Of a stretch of 64,000 nucleotides of DNA, positions 9,240 to 17,169 are shown in pieces; position 1 is the first letter of the stretch, and every line of letters starts with the position of its first letter. Source of the stretch: Flavobacterium nitrogenifigens (lineage in GTDB: Bacteria > Bacteroidota > Bacteroidia > Flavobacteriales > Flavobacteriaceae); contig NZ_QJRI01000170.1 of assembly GCF_003254565.1 (NCBI RefSeq), forward strand, positions 97,255 to 161,254. Reading direction: 5' to 3'. The position numbers and the translations under genes are program-made. The notes beneath the pieces are model-generated. The model did not search any database. It saw only the letters and a program-made list of their open reading frames with translations, and was not told where the DNA came from.

Positions 9240-9530
9240 ATGAATCCGGAAGAAATTAAACGATACTTTGAAAGCAGTCCCCCGCCTTTGGAGGTTGATT
9301 GGAAGCCATGGGCCAAAATTACAGACTCGCAGCTTTTCCTAAAAAGCTGTTACACAGGAATACGCACCTTTAATGGGCCGCTTGACATGTGCCCGGCATG
9401 GTGGCATCTGAGAGACTTTTATATCCTTATGAAAAAAACAGCCCAGCAGGATGCCGTGCAGAAAACAGAAGAAGCTGCCGCCGGACAGTCTGCTGAAAAA
9501 GCTCCTGCACAAACTGAATCACCGTCATAA
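9240..9530 (+). CDS. DUF6965-like small protein
   Basis: 96 residues. The first 65 form a compact, tryptophan-rich unit (VDWKPWAKI, CYTGIRTFNG, CPAWWHLRDFYI) that I recognise as a Bacteroidota conserved domain, probably DUF6965, of unknown function. The last 30 residues are an Ala/Gln/Glu/Ser-rich disordered tail. There is no room for a ribosome binding site if transcription starts at the predicted point, since the -7 box ends five bases before the ATG. A hairpin terminator follows at 9551. Confidence 0.7.
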   Translation: MNPEEIKRYFESSPPPLEVDWKPWAKITDSQLFLKSCYTGIRTFNGPLDMCPAWWHLRDFYILMKKTAQQDAVQKTEEAAAGQSAEKAPAQTESPS

Positions 9531-9550
9531 GCTATAAGTATTTTACTCAA

Positions 9551-9587
9551 AAAAAAAGCCCTGCAATTATGATGCACGGCTTTTTTT
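9551..9587 (+). terminator. Rho-independent terminator
   Basis: A-rich plus GCCcTGCA arm (9551-9565), loop, then TGCAcGGC and seven T (9573-9587), with one mismatch. It lies just after the DUF6965-like gene and before the convergent response regulator, so it may act on both strands. Confidence 0.8.
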
Positions 9588-9609
9588 GAATTCTAAATTT
9601 ATTTTTATT

Positions 9610-10056
9610 TCAAGTAAGGAAAAACTGCTTTTTATTCCAGGAGGCATTCCACTCCAATGTGAGGATTTCTGCAAGAAGACTTTTAAGTCCATGAAATGTA
9701 CTGGGCTTAACGGCGTAAAAATCGGCTCCTAATTCAAAAGAGAGCTCAACATTTTCAATATTGCTGCTTGTTGAAAGCATAATTATTTTCATATGTTTCA
9801 AAGGATCTTCTGCATTTCGTATTTCTTCAAGACATTCAAAACCGCTTTTACCGGGCATATTAATATCAAGAAATACAATTTCTGGAATTTCTAACTGGGG
9901 ACTGTACAGGCAGTCTAAAAGCTTCTGCCCGTCTTCGGATTGTTGCACTTTAATGGGCAGATTGAGCTCAGTGACCGCATCCATAAAGAGCATTCTGTCG
10001 TCCTCATCATCATCTGCGTGAAAAATAATCTTATGAGAATTCTTTTGTTGTAACAT
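9610..10056 (-). CDS. Single-domain response regulator (CheY-like receiver)
   Basis: 148 residues, a lone REC domain with no output domain. The acidic pocket is ADDDEDD (residues 14-20), the phosphoacceptor is Asp64 in VFLDINMPG, the conserved Ser/Thr is in IIMLSTSS and the conserved Lys is in YAVKPS. This subtype is widespread in Bacteroidota and usually works with a hybrid or phytochrome-like histidine kinase. No kinase is nearby, so the partner must be encoded elsewhere. Confidence 0.9.
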   Translation of the reverse strand: MLQQKNSHKIIFHADDDEDDRMLFMDAVTELNLPIKVQQSEDGQKLLDCLYSPQLEIPEIVFLDINMPGKSGFECLEEIRNAEDPLKHMKIIMLSTSSNIENVELSFELGADFYAVKPSTFHGLKSLLAEILTLEWNASWNKKQFFLT

Positions 10057-10494
10057 AGCTTAGAAATTTATGCAGTTACAGAAGACTAGAATCTAAAAAT
10101 CTGCAAAAGCTTTTTATAAATATACAAGCACTTGAAAATCGATAAACAATCGAATTATATCCGTGGAGCAATTGATAGATTACAAATATACGTAAATTAC
10201 TTACAAGATAGTCATTAATTTTATATTTAACATAAATATGACAAAAGGATAAGTGAATTTAACTGCGGAATTTTCACTCCTTATAAACATATACTGACTT
10301 CAATCTTTTCAAAAAAAATCTCATTTAATTGACGATGCGTAAATTCTGAATAAACATTTTTGGCTGTAAAAAAATGCTTTTCAAATCCCCTGCAAAATAA
10401 GGATTTTAGAATTTTGTTACTATTTATAACATTATATATTTTAAAAATGTTATTATCTGTTACTAATTTTGATCTGTATAAACGGGTAGAAATT
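10057..10494. other. AT-rich divergent intergenic region
   Basis: A 438-base stretch between the response regulator (-) and dinB (+). No convincing gene is seen; the 10281-10589 minus frame runs into dinB and is a shadow. It holds a minus-strand TATATTTG (10193-10200), a possible -7 box for the regulator, and the dinB promoter at 10464. Confidence 0.5.
10464..10471 (+). promoter_or_regulatory. Candidate -7 box (TAATTTTG) for dinB
   Basis: A match to TAnnTTTG 23 bases before the ATG at 10495, giving a leader of about 17 bases. This supports the 10495 start over an upstream ATG at 10360. The -33 element is weak. Confidence 0.45.
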
Positions 10495-11676
10495 ATGACA
10501 AGGGCAATTGTACACATCGACATGAACACGTTTTTCGTTTCCTGCGAAAGACTCACCAATTCTGAACTTAACGGTATTCCGCTGATCATAGGCGGTGGAG
10601 AAAGAGGGGTTGTGGCTTCGTGTTCCTACGAGGCCAGAAAATTCGGCGTGCGGTCCGCCATGCCCATTCACATGGCCATGAAATTGTGCCCGCAGGCCAA
10701 AATCATGAAAGGCGACATGGAATTGTATTCCAGGCTTTCCCACGACATTACTGAGATAATCCAGGAAAAAGCGCCCGTAGTAGAAAAGGCTAGTATTGAC
10801 GAATTTTATCTCGACATCACCGGAATGGACAAATTTTACGGCAGCTACAAATGGACCAATGAGCTGGCGCAGCGTATCACAAAAGAAACAGGACTACCCC
10901 TCACCTTTGCACTTTCAATAAACAAAACGGTATCCAAAATAGGGACAGGTGAAGGAAAGCAGAAACAGAACCTTGAAATCCCGGAACATCTGGTGCAGTC
11001 TTTTTTAAATCCGCTTTCGATCCGCAAAATCCCGATGGTCGGCGAACAGACCTTTCAGCTACTGTCAAGGATTGGGATCCGCACCATCCGCACACTTGCA
11101 GAAATGCCCGCTGATGTGCTGATGCAGATGATCGGAAAAAACGGAATTGAACTCTGGAAAAAGGCCAACGGCATTGACAACAATCCCGTTGAACCTTACA
11201 CGGAGCGGAAATCCATTTCCACTGAACATACTTTCTCCCAGGATACCATTGACATTCCTAAACTGAACAGGGTGCTTTTGGGAATGGTTGAAAAACTTGC
11301 TTTTCAGCTGCGTTCCGAGCAGTGGCTGACTTCAACGGTCACGGTTAAAATCAGGTATGCCAACTTTGATACCGAAACCAAACAGTGCCGGGTGCAATAT
11401 ACTTCCGCGGATCACATTCTGACTAAGACGGTTCAGGAACTCTTTGATAAACTCTACCAGCGCCGAATGCGTCTGCGCCTTATTGGTATACGTTTCAGCG
11501 GACTGGTCAGGGGCACCTATCAGATAGATCTTTTTCAGGATACAGAAGAAATGCTTGCCCTATACCAGGCTATGGACCGCATGAAAAGCCGCTACGGTTT
11601 TGATTCGGTAATGCGATGCGCCGGAGCATCCTTTAAACCCAATAATAAAAATGAAATCTTAAAACGCAAACCCTGA
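10495..11676 (+). CDS. dinB: Y-family DNA polymerase (DinB/Pol IV type)
   Basis: 394 residues from the ATG at 10495; conserved sequence begins there with RAIVHIDMNTFFVSCE. Y-family polymerases copy past damaged bases. Catalytic acids are present: Asp9 in HIDMN, and Asp102-Glu103 in KASIDEFYLDITG. This separates it from ImuB, which has lost them. Thumb and little-finger regions follow and the length is normal. The DnaE-type polymerase gene starts six bases after its stop, so the two are almost certainly co-transcribed; an SRAP gene comes next. The arrangement recalls mutagenic polymerase cassettes, but with an active DinB. Confidence 0.92.
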   Translation: MTRAIVHIDMNTFFVSCERLTNSELNGIPLIIGGGERGVVASCSYEARKFGVRSAMPIHMAMKLCPQAKIMKGDMELYSRLSHDITEIIQEKAPVVEKASIDEFYLDITGMDKFYGSYKWTNELAQRITKETGLPLTFALSINKTVSKIGTGEGKQKQNLEIPEHLVQSFLNPLSIRKIPMVGEQTFQLLSRIGIRTIRTLAEMPADVLMQMIGKNGIELWKKANGIDNNPVEPYTERKSISTEHTFSQDTIDIPKLNRVLLGMVEKLAFQLRSEQWLTSTVTVKIRYANFDTETKQCRVQYTSADHILTKTVQELFDKLYQRRMRLRLIGIRFSGLVRGTYQIDLFQDTEEMLALYQAMDRMKSRYGFDSVMRCAGASFKPNNKNEILKRKP

Positions 11677-11682
11677 GAAGCC

Positions 11683-14600
11683 ATGTATCTCAACTGCCAC
11701 TCTTTTCACTCCCTGCGTTATGGAACCATACCGCTGGACGAGCTCGTGCCTCAGGCTGCAGCCTGCGGGGTCACCGCTATGGCACTTACCGATATTAATA
11801 CGGTAACTGGTATTTATGATTTTATTAAGCATTGCGGCCATGCAGGCATCAAACCTATTGTAGGGATGGAATTCCGCTCGGAATTTCAGCTCCGCTATAT
11901 CGGGCTTGCCCAAAACGCCACCGGGCTCGCCCAGATGAACCGATTTTTGACTGCACATAATTTTGAAAAGAAACCGCTTCCCGAAATTGCGCCTTTTTTT
12001 TCGGATGTTTTCGTAATCTATCCCTTGGAGAATGCACCTGATGAGCTGCGCCAAAATGAGTACATCGGTATTCGTCCCGACCAGCTGCAGAAGCTGGTGC
12101 TCTCCCAGTGGAGAAAGCGCACCGTAGATATGGTTATCCTCCAGCCTGTCACTTTCCGCACTAAAAAGGAATACAATCTGCACCGCATACTGCGTGCTAT
12201 CGACCGCAATGTAATTCTCTCCCGACTTGAACCCGGGGATTCCTGCAGCACTTCCGATAAGATGATGCCTCTTTTTGAGCTTATGGAATTTTATAAAGAA
12301 TATCCGCAGATCACCCAAAACACGCAGAAAATTATTGATGCCTGCAATTTCAGCTATGATTTCCAAACACCCAAAAATAAAAAATATTATACCAACAGCA
12401 GAAAAAGCGATATAGACCTTCTGGCCTCTCTGGCAAGGCAGGGGCTTGTATGGCGCTACGGAGCAGAAAACATACGGGCAAGGGAGAGAATGGAAAAGGA
12501 ACTCAAGGTAATCGGCCAGCTGGAATTCAGCGGCTACTTTCTTATCACCTGGGATATCATCCGTTTCAGCAACAGCCAGGGTTTCCTGCATATCGGCAGG
12601 GGAAGCGGCGCCAACAGCATTGTGGCCTACTGTCTGGGCATAACAGATATCTGTCCTTTGGAACTGGATTTATATTTTGAACGTTTTTTAAATGAAAACC
12701 GCAAAAGCCCGCCCGATTTTGATATCGACTGGAGCTGGAAGGAACGCGATGTTATTCTGGAATATATCTTTAACCGTTATACTTATGAACATGTGGCCTT
12801 TTGCGGCACCAATGTCGAATTCAAATACCGTTCTATTTTCAGGGAAGTCGGAAAAGTATTCGGCCTTCCTAAAGAGGAACTCGATATGCTTGCTAAAAAT
12901 CCGATGAAATTCCATGAGTCAAATTCAATTGTAAAATTCGTGCAGGAATACGGTATGATGCTTGAGAAATATCCCAACCAGAGAAGCATGCATTCCTGCG
13001 GGATTTTGATTTCTGAGGAGCCTATCACTAATTACACGCCCCTTGAAATGCCTCCAAAGGGATTTCCAATTGCGCTCTTTGATATGCATGTGGCAGAAGA
13101 TATCGGCTTTGAAAAATTTGACATTTTGAGCCAGCGCGGCATCGGACATATCGATGAGAGCGTAAAACTGATCGAAAAAAACAGGGGGATACGTATCAAC
13201 ATCCGTGATACTTCATTATCAAAAAATGAAGCTGCCGCTAATTCCTATCTGGCACAGGGAAAAACAATTGGCTGTTTCTACATTGAGAGCCCTGCCATGC
13301 GCGGACTGCTCAGAAGATTAAAATGCGACAACTATAAAACTCTTGTTGCTGCCTCCTCTATAATTCGTCCCGGCGTGGCACAATCCGGTATGATGAAGGA
13401 ATACATATTCCGCCATAATCATCCGTCAAAATTTGAATACTTCCACCCGGTGTTTCAGCAGCAGCTTGGGGAGACCTACGGCATAATGGTTTATCAGGAG
13501 GATGTCATTAAAATTGCCCTTCATTACGGCGGGCTTCCCGCTGCAGACGGCGACATTCTCCGCCGTGCTATGTCAGGAAAAGGGAGATCTAAAGCTGCAC
13601 TGCAGAAAGTGAAAGAGAATTTCTTTGCCTGCTGTGAAAAGAAAGGACATCCGCGCCAGCTCAGCGAGGAAATATACCGCCAGATAGAATCCTTTGCCGG
13701 TTACTCCTTCTGTAAGGCGCACTCTGCTTCCTATGCGGTTGAAAGCTACCAGAGCCTTTACTTAAAGGTCCACTACCCTATAGAATTCATGGTGGCGGTA
13801 ATCAATAATCAGGGAGGTTTTTACAGGCTGGAAATATATGTGCATGAGGCAAGGATGGCAGGGGCGGTAATCCATAATCCATGCGTTAACAAAAGTACTT
13901 TTGAGACCACCCTTTATGGAAATGATGTATATCTTGGTTTTATGCACCTGATGAGCCTGGACTCTAAAATGGCGAAGTTTATAGAATCAGAACGCACTCG
14001 AAACGGGGATTTTATCTCCCTGGAAGACTTTATTAACCGCATCCCAATGGGAATAGAAAGCATCAAAATCCTTATTTTCATCGGTGCATTCCGCTTTACC
14101 GGAAAAACCAAAAACCAGCTGCTGGTAATTGCAAGCCTGCTTTTAAATAATTTCAAGCCGGAGAACAGGACACCGATGCTGCTGCAGGAACCGGTAAAAG
14201 AATATCACCTCCCTACACTTGAAAGGTCTTTATTTGAAGATGCATTTGATGAAATCGAGCTTCTGAGCTTCCCTGTTTCCTGTACGGTCTTTGATCTGCT
14301 CCAGACAAAACACCGCGGGGATGTAAAAGTACGCGACCTTCCGTCCTGCCATAAAAAACAGGTTCGGATGCTCGCCTATTTGATTTCCACCAAACAGGTC
14401 CCTACAAAAAAAGGCAATATGTATTTCGGCACCTGGATCGATAATGAGGGGGCATATTTTGACACGGCTCATTTTCCTGACTCGCTTGCGCAGTACCCAT
14501 TTAAAGGCGGAGGCTGTTACCTGCTGCTTGGGATAGTGGAAATTGATTACCATTTTCCAACCATTACCATTCATAAAATGGCAAAAATGCCGTTTATTCC

Positions 14601-14736
14601 CGATCCCCGCTATATGGATTCGAAAGACCAGTACAGGACACAGGAGCTTATCCGTGAAGATGTCAGCACGACCGAAAGACTGCCCTATCCTCAGGAGCAT
14701 GAAATCAATCTGCCAAGACATAAAATGAAGACATGA
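11683..14736 (+). CDS. DNA polymerase III alpha subunit-like, error-prone type (DnaE)
   Basis: 1017 residues, shorter than replicative DnaE (about 1160) and close to DnaE2/ImuC. The N-terminal PHP domain (about 1-200) starts LNCHSFHSLR, but the usual TDH metal motif reads TDIN, so PHP chemistry is probably lost. The C-family polymerase core is intact: GRGSGANS, PPDFDIDW (343-350) and the YGIMVYQED and RRAMSGKGR segments. A fingers/HhH region and an OB-like region follow. The tau-binding tail seems absent. It follows dinB by six bases. Expected role: extension during translesion synthesis with the DinB protein. Confidence 0.9.
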   Translation: MYLNCHSFHSLRYGTIPLDELVPQAAACGVTAMALTDINTVTGIYDFIKHCGHAGIKPIVGMEFRSEFQLRYIGLAQNATGLAQMNRFLTAHNFEKKPLPEIAPFFSDVFVIYPLENAPDELRQNEYIGIRPDQLQKLVLSQWRKRTVDMVILQPVTFRTKKEYNLHRILRAIDRNVILSRLEPGDSCSTSDKMMPLFELMEFYKEYPQITQNTQKIIDACNFSYDFQTPKNKKYYTNSRKSDIDLLASLARQGLVWRYGAENIRARERMEKELKVIGQLEFSGYFLITWDIIRFSNSQGFLHIGRGSGANSIVAYCLGITDICPLELDLYFERFLNENRKSPPDFDIDWSWKERDVILEYIFNRYTYEHVAFCGTNVEFKYRSIFREVGKVFGLPKEELDMLAKNPMKFHESNSIVKFVQEYGMMLEKYPNQRSMHSCGILISEEPITNYTPLEMPPKGFPIALFDMHVAEDIGFEKFDILSQRGIGHIDESVKLIEKNRGIRINIRDTSLSKNEAAANSYLAQGKTIGCFYIESPAMRGLLRRLKCDNYKTLVAASSIIRPGVAQSGMMKEYIFRHNHPSKFEYFHPVFQQQLGETYGIMVYQEDVIKIALHYGGLPAADGDILRRAMSGKGRSKAALQKVKENFFACCEKKGHPRQLSEEIYRQIESFAGYSFCKAHSASYAVESYQSLYLKVHYPIEFMVAVINNQGGFYRLEIYVHEARMAGAVIHNPCVNKSTFETTLYGNDVYLGFMHLMSLDSKMAKFIESERTRNGDFISLEDFINRIPMGIESIKILIFIGAFRFTGKTKNQLLVIASLLLNNFKPENRTPMLLQEPVKEYHLPTLERSLFEDAFDEIELLSFPVSCTVFDLLQTKHRGDVKVRDLPSCHKKQVRMLAYLISTKQVPTKKGNMYFGTWIDNEGAYFDTAHFPDSLAQYPFKGGGCYLLLGIVEIDYHFPTITIHKMAKMPFIPDPRYMDSKDQYRTQELIREDVSTTERLPYPQEHEINLPRHKMKT

Positions 14737-14790
14737 TACTTTATAACATTTACAGCCTGCTGCAATATAGCGCTTTAACTTATATTTTCT

Positions 14791-14798
14791 TAAATTTG
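14791..14798 (+). promoter_or_regulatory. Candidate -7 box (TAAATTTG) for the SRAP gene
   Basis: A match to TAnnTTTG about 80 bases before the SRAP start at 14876; the -33 element is poor. It suggests this gene can be expressed separately from the polymerase pair. Confidence 0.35.
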
Positions 14799-14875
14799 AT
14801 GAAAAGGCGCAGAAGCATAACATTCAGAAGTGGCCTATTGACAACCGAATATTTTACAGAACTAAATTATATCTT

Positions 14876-15502
14876 ATGTGTTATTATACCCAGCAGATGT
14901 CAACGATAGACCAGGTAAAAAAAAGATTTCATATCGAGATTGATAACGAGGAAACTTTCCTGCAGACAGATTTTATAAATGGTTTTGCCTATCCCAACCT
15001 GCCCGTGATACTGGATATCAGGCCGGATCTTGTCACCACAAACTATACTTGGGGATTTCTTCCCTCATGGGCGAAAGATAAAGACTTTCGAAAAAACACG
15101 CTCAACGCAAGGATTGAGACTATTGATGAGAAAGCTTCCTTTAAAGACAGCACCGAGAAACGCTGCCTGATAATTGCAACTGCTTATTACGAGTGGCGCT
15201 GGCATGATGAGAAGGGAAAATCCAAACAGAAGTACCAGATCAATTCGCAGGACGAGGAAATCTTTACTTTTGCTGGCCTTTACAATACATGGACGGAACC
15301 CTCGACCGGTCAGCAGTTCAATACCTACACCATGCTTACTACAGAAGCAAACGAGGTAATGCAGTATGTGCATAACTATAAAAAAAGGATGCCGATCCTT
15401 CTGAACAAAAATGACGAAGCATCCTGGCTTGACCATTCAGTGGCTGTCTCTGAATTTGCCTATCCTTATGAGGCCAAAATAATTGCATTGGAATCAAATT
15501 AA
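14876..15502 (+). CDS. SOS response-associated peptidase (SRAP, YedK/HMCES family)
   Basis: 208 residues. SRAP proteins form a covalent thiazolidine link through Cys2 with abasic sites in single-stranded DNA and so protect them. Cys2 is present (MCYYTQ), the catalytic Glu lies in TAYYEWRW, and the later segment KKRMPILLNK matches the conserved basic motif near the active-site His region. Conserved NARIET and TWGFLPSWAKD segments are also present. It lies downstream of the two polymerases, in line with a function in tolerance of replication-blocking lesions. Confidence 0.93.
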   Translation: MCYYTQQMSTIDQVKKRFHIEIDNEETFLQTDFINGFAYPNLPVILDIRPDLVTTNYTWGFLPSWAKDKDFRKNTLNARIETIDEKASFKDSTEKRCLIIATAYYEWRWHDEKGKSKQKYQINSQDEEIFTFAGLYNTWTEPSTGQQFNTYTMLTTEANEVMQYVHNYKKRMPILLNKNDEASWLDHSVAVSEFAYPYEAKIIALESN

Positions 15503-15508
15503 GCATAT

Positions 15509-15931
15509 ATGCAGCACGATATAGATTATTTCAAAGGGGTAAGCAATCAGGAAATCAATGAGCGGTTTAAAAAAGAGCTGTACTCGAAAACTGAATTTGT
15601 CCAGTACAATGACCCGGATGATTTTTTCGATCCCGAGCAGGAATACGGCGATCATATAACCCGGTGCATAGAAAGTGAAAATCAGTTTATAAAAGAAATA
15701 ATCAGCAGTTCAGCTGCCCAAAATGGAGTGATACTGAGCGGGGAAGAAATTGAAACAATCAGCAGGACTAAAAGAGAGCAGATATATAGCGAAGCCGGAA
15801 CATTGATTGATGATTATATAGAGCAGGTCTCGGTAACGTATATTGATCCTGTGGGTGAATGCGATCACAAATATCTGATGCAGCGGTGGCTGTGTAAAGG
15901 CGTAAAATATCTCCGCTCGCTGATCAGATAA
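15509..15931 (+). CDS. Hypothetical acidic protein, 140 aa
   Basis: It starts six bases after the SRAP stop, so probably lies in the same transcript. The protein is acidic and helical (DPDDFFDPEQEYGDHI, then KREQIYSEAGTLIDDYIEQV). It ends with KYLMQRWLCKGVKYLRSLIR. No family is recognised. Being joined to the SRAP gene suggests a link to the repair block, but nothing in the sequence shows a mechanism. Confidence 0.6.
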   Translation: MQHDIDYFKGVSNQEINERFKKELYSKTEFVQYNDPDDFFDPEQEYGDHITRCIESENQFIKEIISSSAAQNGVILSGEEIETISRTKREQIYSEAGTLIDDYIEQVSVTYIDPVGECDHKYLMQRWLCKGVKYLRSLIR

Positions 15932-16044
15932 TGCCGCTTTTAATTCGCGGGCTCCTATTCTGTATCTTTATCCGAAAATAATAAAAGCTCTGCCTCAAAA
16001 ATTTAATCATTTAGATAATTTTCCTACCTCTTCTCCCTGCCATC

Positions 16045-16374
16045 TTATAGGTATATAGTAATGTCTTTTTCGTCTTTTCGGATTTCAGCACGGCATTCTT
16101 TAAGCATATTCAAAGCAAGCGCTTCCACCTGCAATTCGTCCAGCCCTTCATATCCAATTGGATGTTCCGTATCGAAATGGATGTCGATAAAAGTAAGACC
16201 GCGACTGACCGCTTCCATATCGTCGCTTATGATATCACAGTGATTGTCGATTTCCCGTCCAAAATATTCAACCTGCGTCAGCCCACGGTTGATAAGTGCA
16301 GCAACAAAATCACTTGAAATACTTTCGGGCAGTACAGTTTTCGCTGCCGATAAAACAATAGTATGCTGTTCCAT
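16045..16374 (-). CDS. Hypothetical protein, 109 aa
   Basis: Soluble 109-residue protein, acidic in its middle (REIDNHCDIISDDMEAV, then IDIHFDTEHPIGYEGLDELQ). No recognised motif. It stands alone on the minus strand between the SRAP block and the small genes before ligD. The start at 16374 is followed upstream by a run of T and no obvious promoter match. Confidence 0.55.
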   Translation of the reverse strand: MEQHTIVLSAAKTVLPESISSDFVAALINRGLTQVEYFGREIDNHCDIISDDMEAVSRGLTFIDIHFDTEHPIGYEGLDELQVEALALNMLKECRAEIRKDEKDITIYL

Positions 16375-16597
16375 GAGATTGTTTTTTTTTTGTTCAACAC
16401 TCTAATTTACAAATTATTAAACAGATTTTCTAAAAAATCGTTAAGCCATTTAATTTTAAAATCCAATGGCGTTCTTTTTATTAGTGATGTTATTATTCCG
16501 GCGCATGATAATTAAATAACATCTTAAAATAGTCCTGTAAGCACATTGCACCTTATCTGCTTAATTTTAAGATGATTAATTATAAAATACTAACATC

Positions 16598-16816
16598 ATG
16601 GAAAATAGAAATAATTTCAGTGCTGAAGAACTGCAGAAGTGCCCATACCACCAAATGCTCAGCGCGCAGGAGAATGAAGGCGAAAATCAGAATGAAAACA
16701 CAGGGGACTGGGGCGATATTGATGAAAGCGACCAGGACGGCACCAGCCCTAAGCGCAATGAAAAAAACAGCGGTAATCCATCAGATGCAGGTTCGGGCAG
16801 AAACACAAATACCTGA
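16598..16816 (+). CDS. Small acidic, disordered hypothetical protein
   Basis: 72 residues, rich in Asn, Asp, Glu, Gly and Ser and likely unstructured; the beginning NNFSAEELQKCPYHQML could form a short helix. I prefer this frame over an overlapping 83-residue frame from 16572, since small acidic low-complexity proteins of this kind are common next to DUF3606-type genes and its ATG is well placed. No function can be assigned. Confidence 0.45.
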   Translation: MENRNNFSAEELQKCPYHQMLSAQENEGENQNENTGDWGDIDESDQDGTSPKRNEKNSGNPSDAGSGRNTNT

Positions 16817-16850
16817 CAGGTAATGTAATAAATTATTAATCTAAAATCAA

Positions 16851-17036
16851 ATGGCCATGAGCGACGATTTAAACAAAAAAGGACAGCAGGACCGGTCACG
16901 CATTAATATGAACGAGGATCACGAGGTAGCCTACTGGACAGAAAAATTCAATGTCAGCAGGGAAGAACTGCAGAGAGCAGTTGACCAGGCAGGAAATTCT
17001 GCCGATGCTGTTGCGCAGTTGCTGCGCTCGAAATAG
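16851..17036 (+). CDS. DUF3606 family small protein
   Basis: 61 residues matching the DUF3606 pattern along the full length: DDLNKKGQQDRSRINM, then EVAYWTEKFNVSREELQRAVDQAGNSADAVAQLL. The second half looks like a small helical DNA- or protein-binding unit. The function is unknown. It ends at a clear terminator before ligD. ATG codons at 16851 and 16857 (MAM) are both possible. Confidence 0.85.
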   Translation: MAMSDDLNKKGQQDRSRINMNEDHEVAYWTEKFNVSREELQRAVDQAGNSADAVAQLLRSK

Positions 17037-17057
17037 CACAAGCCTGTACTTTATACA

Positions 17058-17102
17058 AATCCCCGTCATATGCCACATATGCAACGGGGATTTTTTGTCT
17101 TT
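17058..17102 (+). terminator. Rho-independent terminator
   Basis: Arms AATCCCCGT (17058-17066) and ACGGGGATT (17094-17102) with an inner CATATG pair, followed by TTTT. It separates the DUF3606 gene from ligD. Confidence 0.85.
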
Positions 17103-17169
17103 TGCTTCCAATGCAACGGCAGCGTTAAATATCGCAGCTGGCTTCACATTTTATTTATTATTCAAAACA

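Noticed and set aside
11659..12591. 310-residue frame opposite the DnaE gene
   Set aside because: It is fully antisense to conserved PHP/DnaE coding sequence and has no recognised motif.
16572..16823. 83-residue frame overlapping the small acidic protein
   Set aside because: Basic, Thr/Ala-rich and without motif; the 16598 frame fits better with neighbouring genes.
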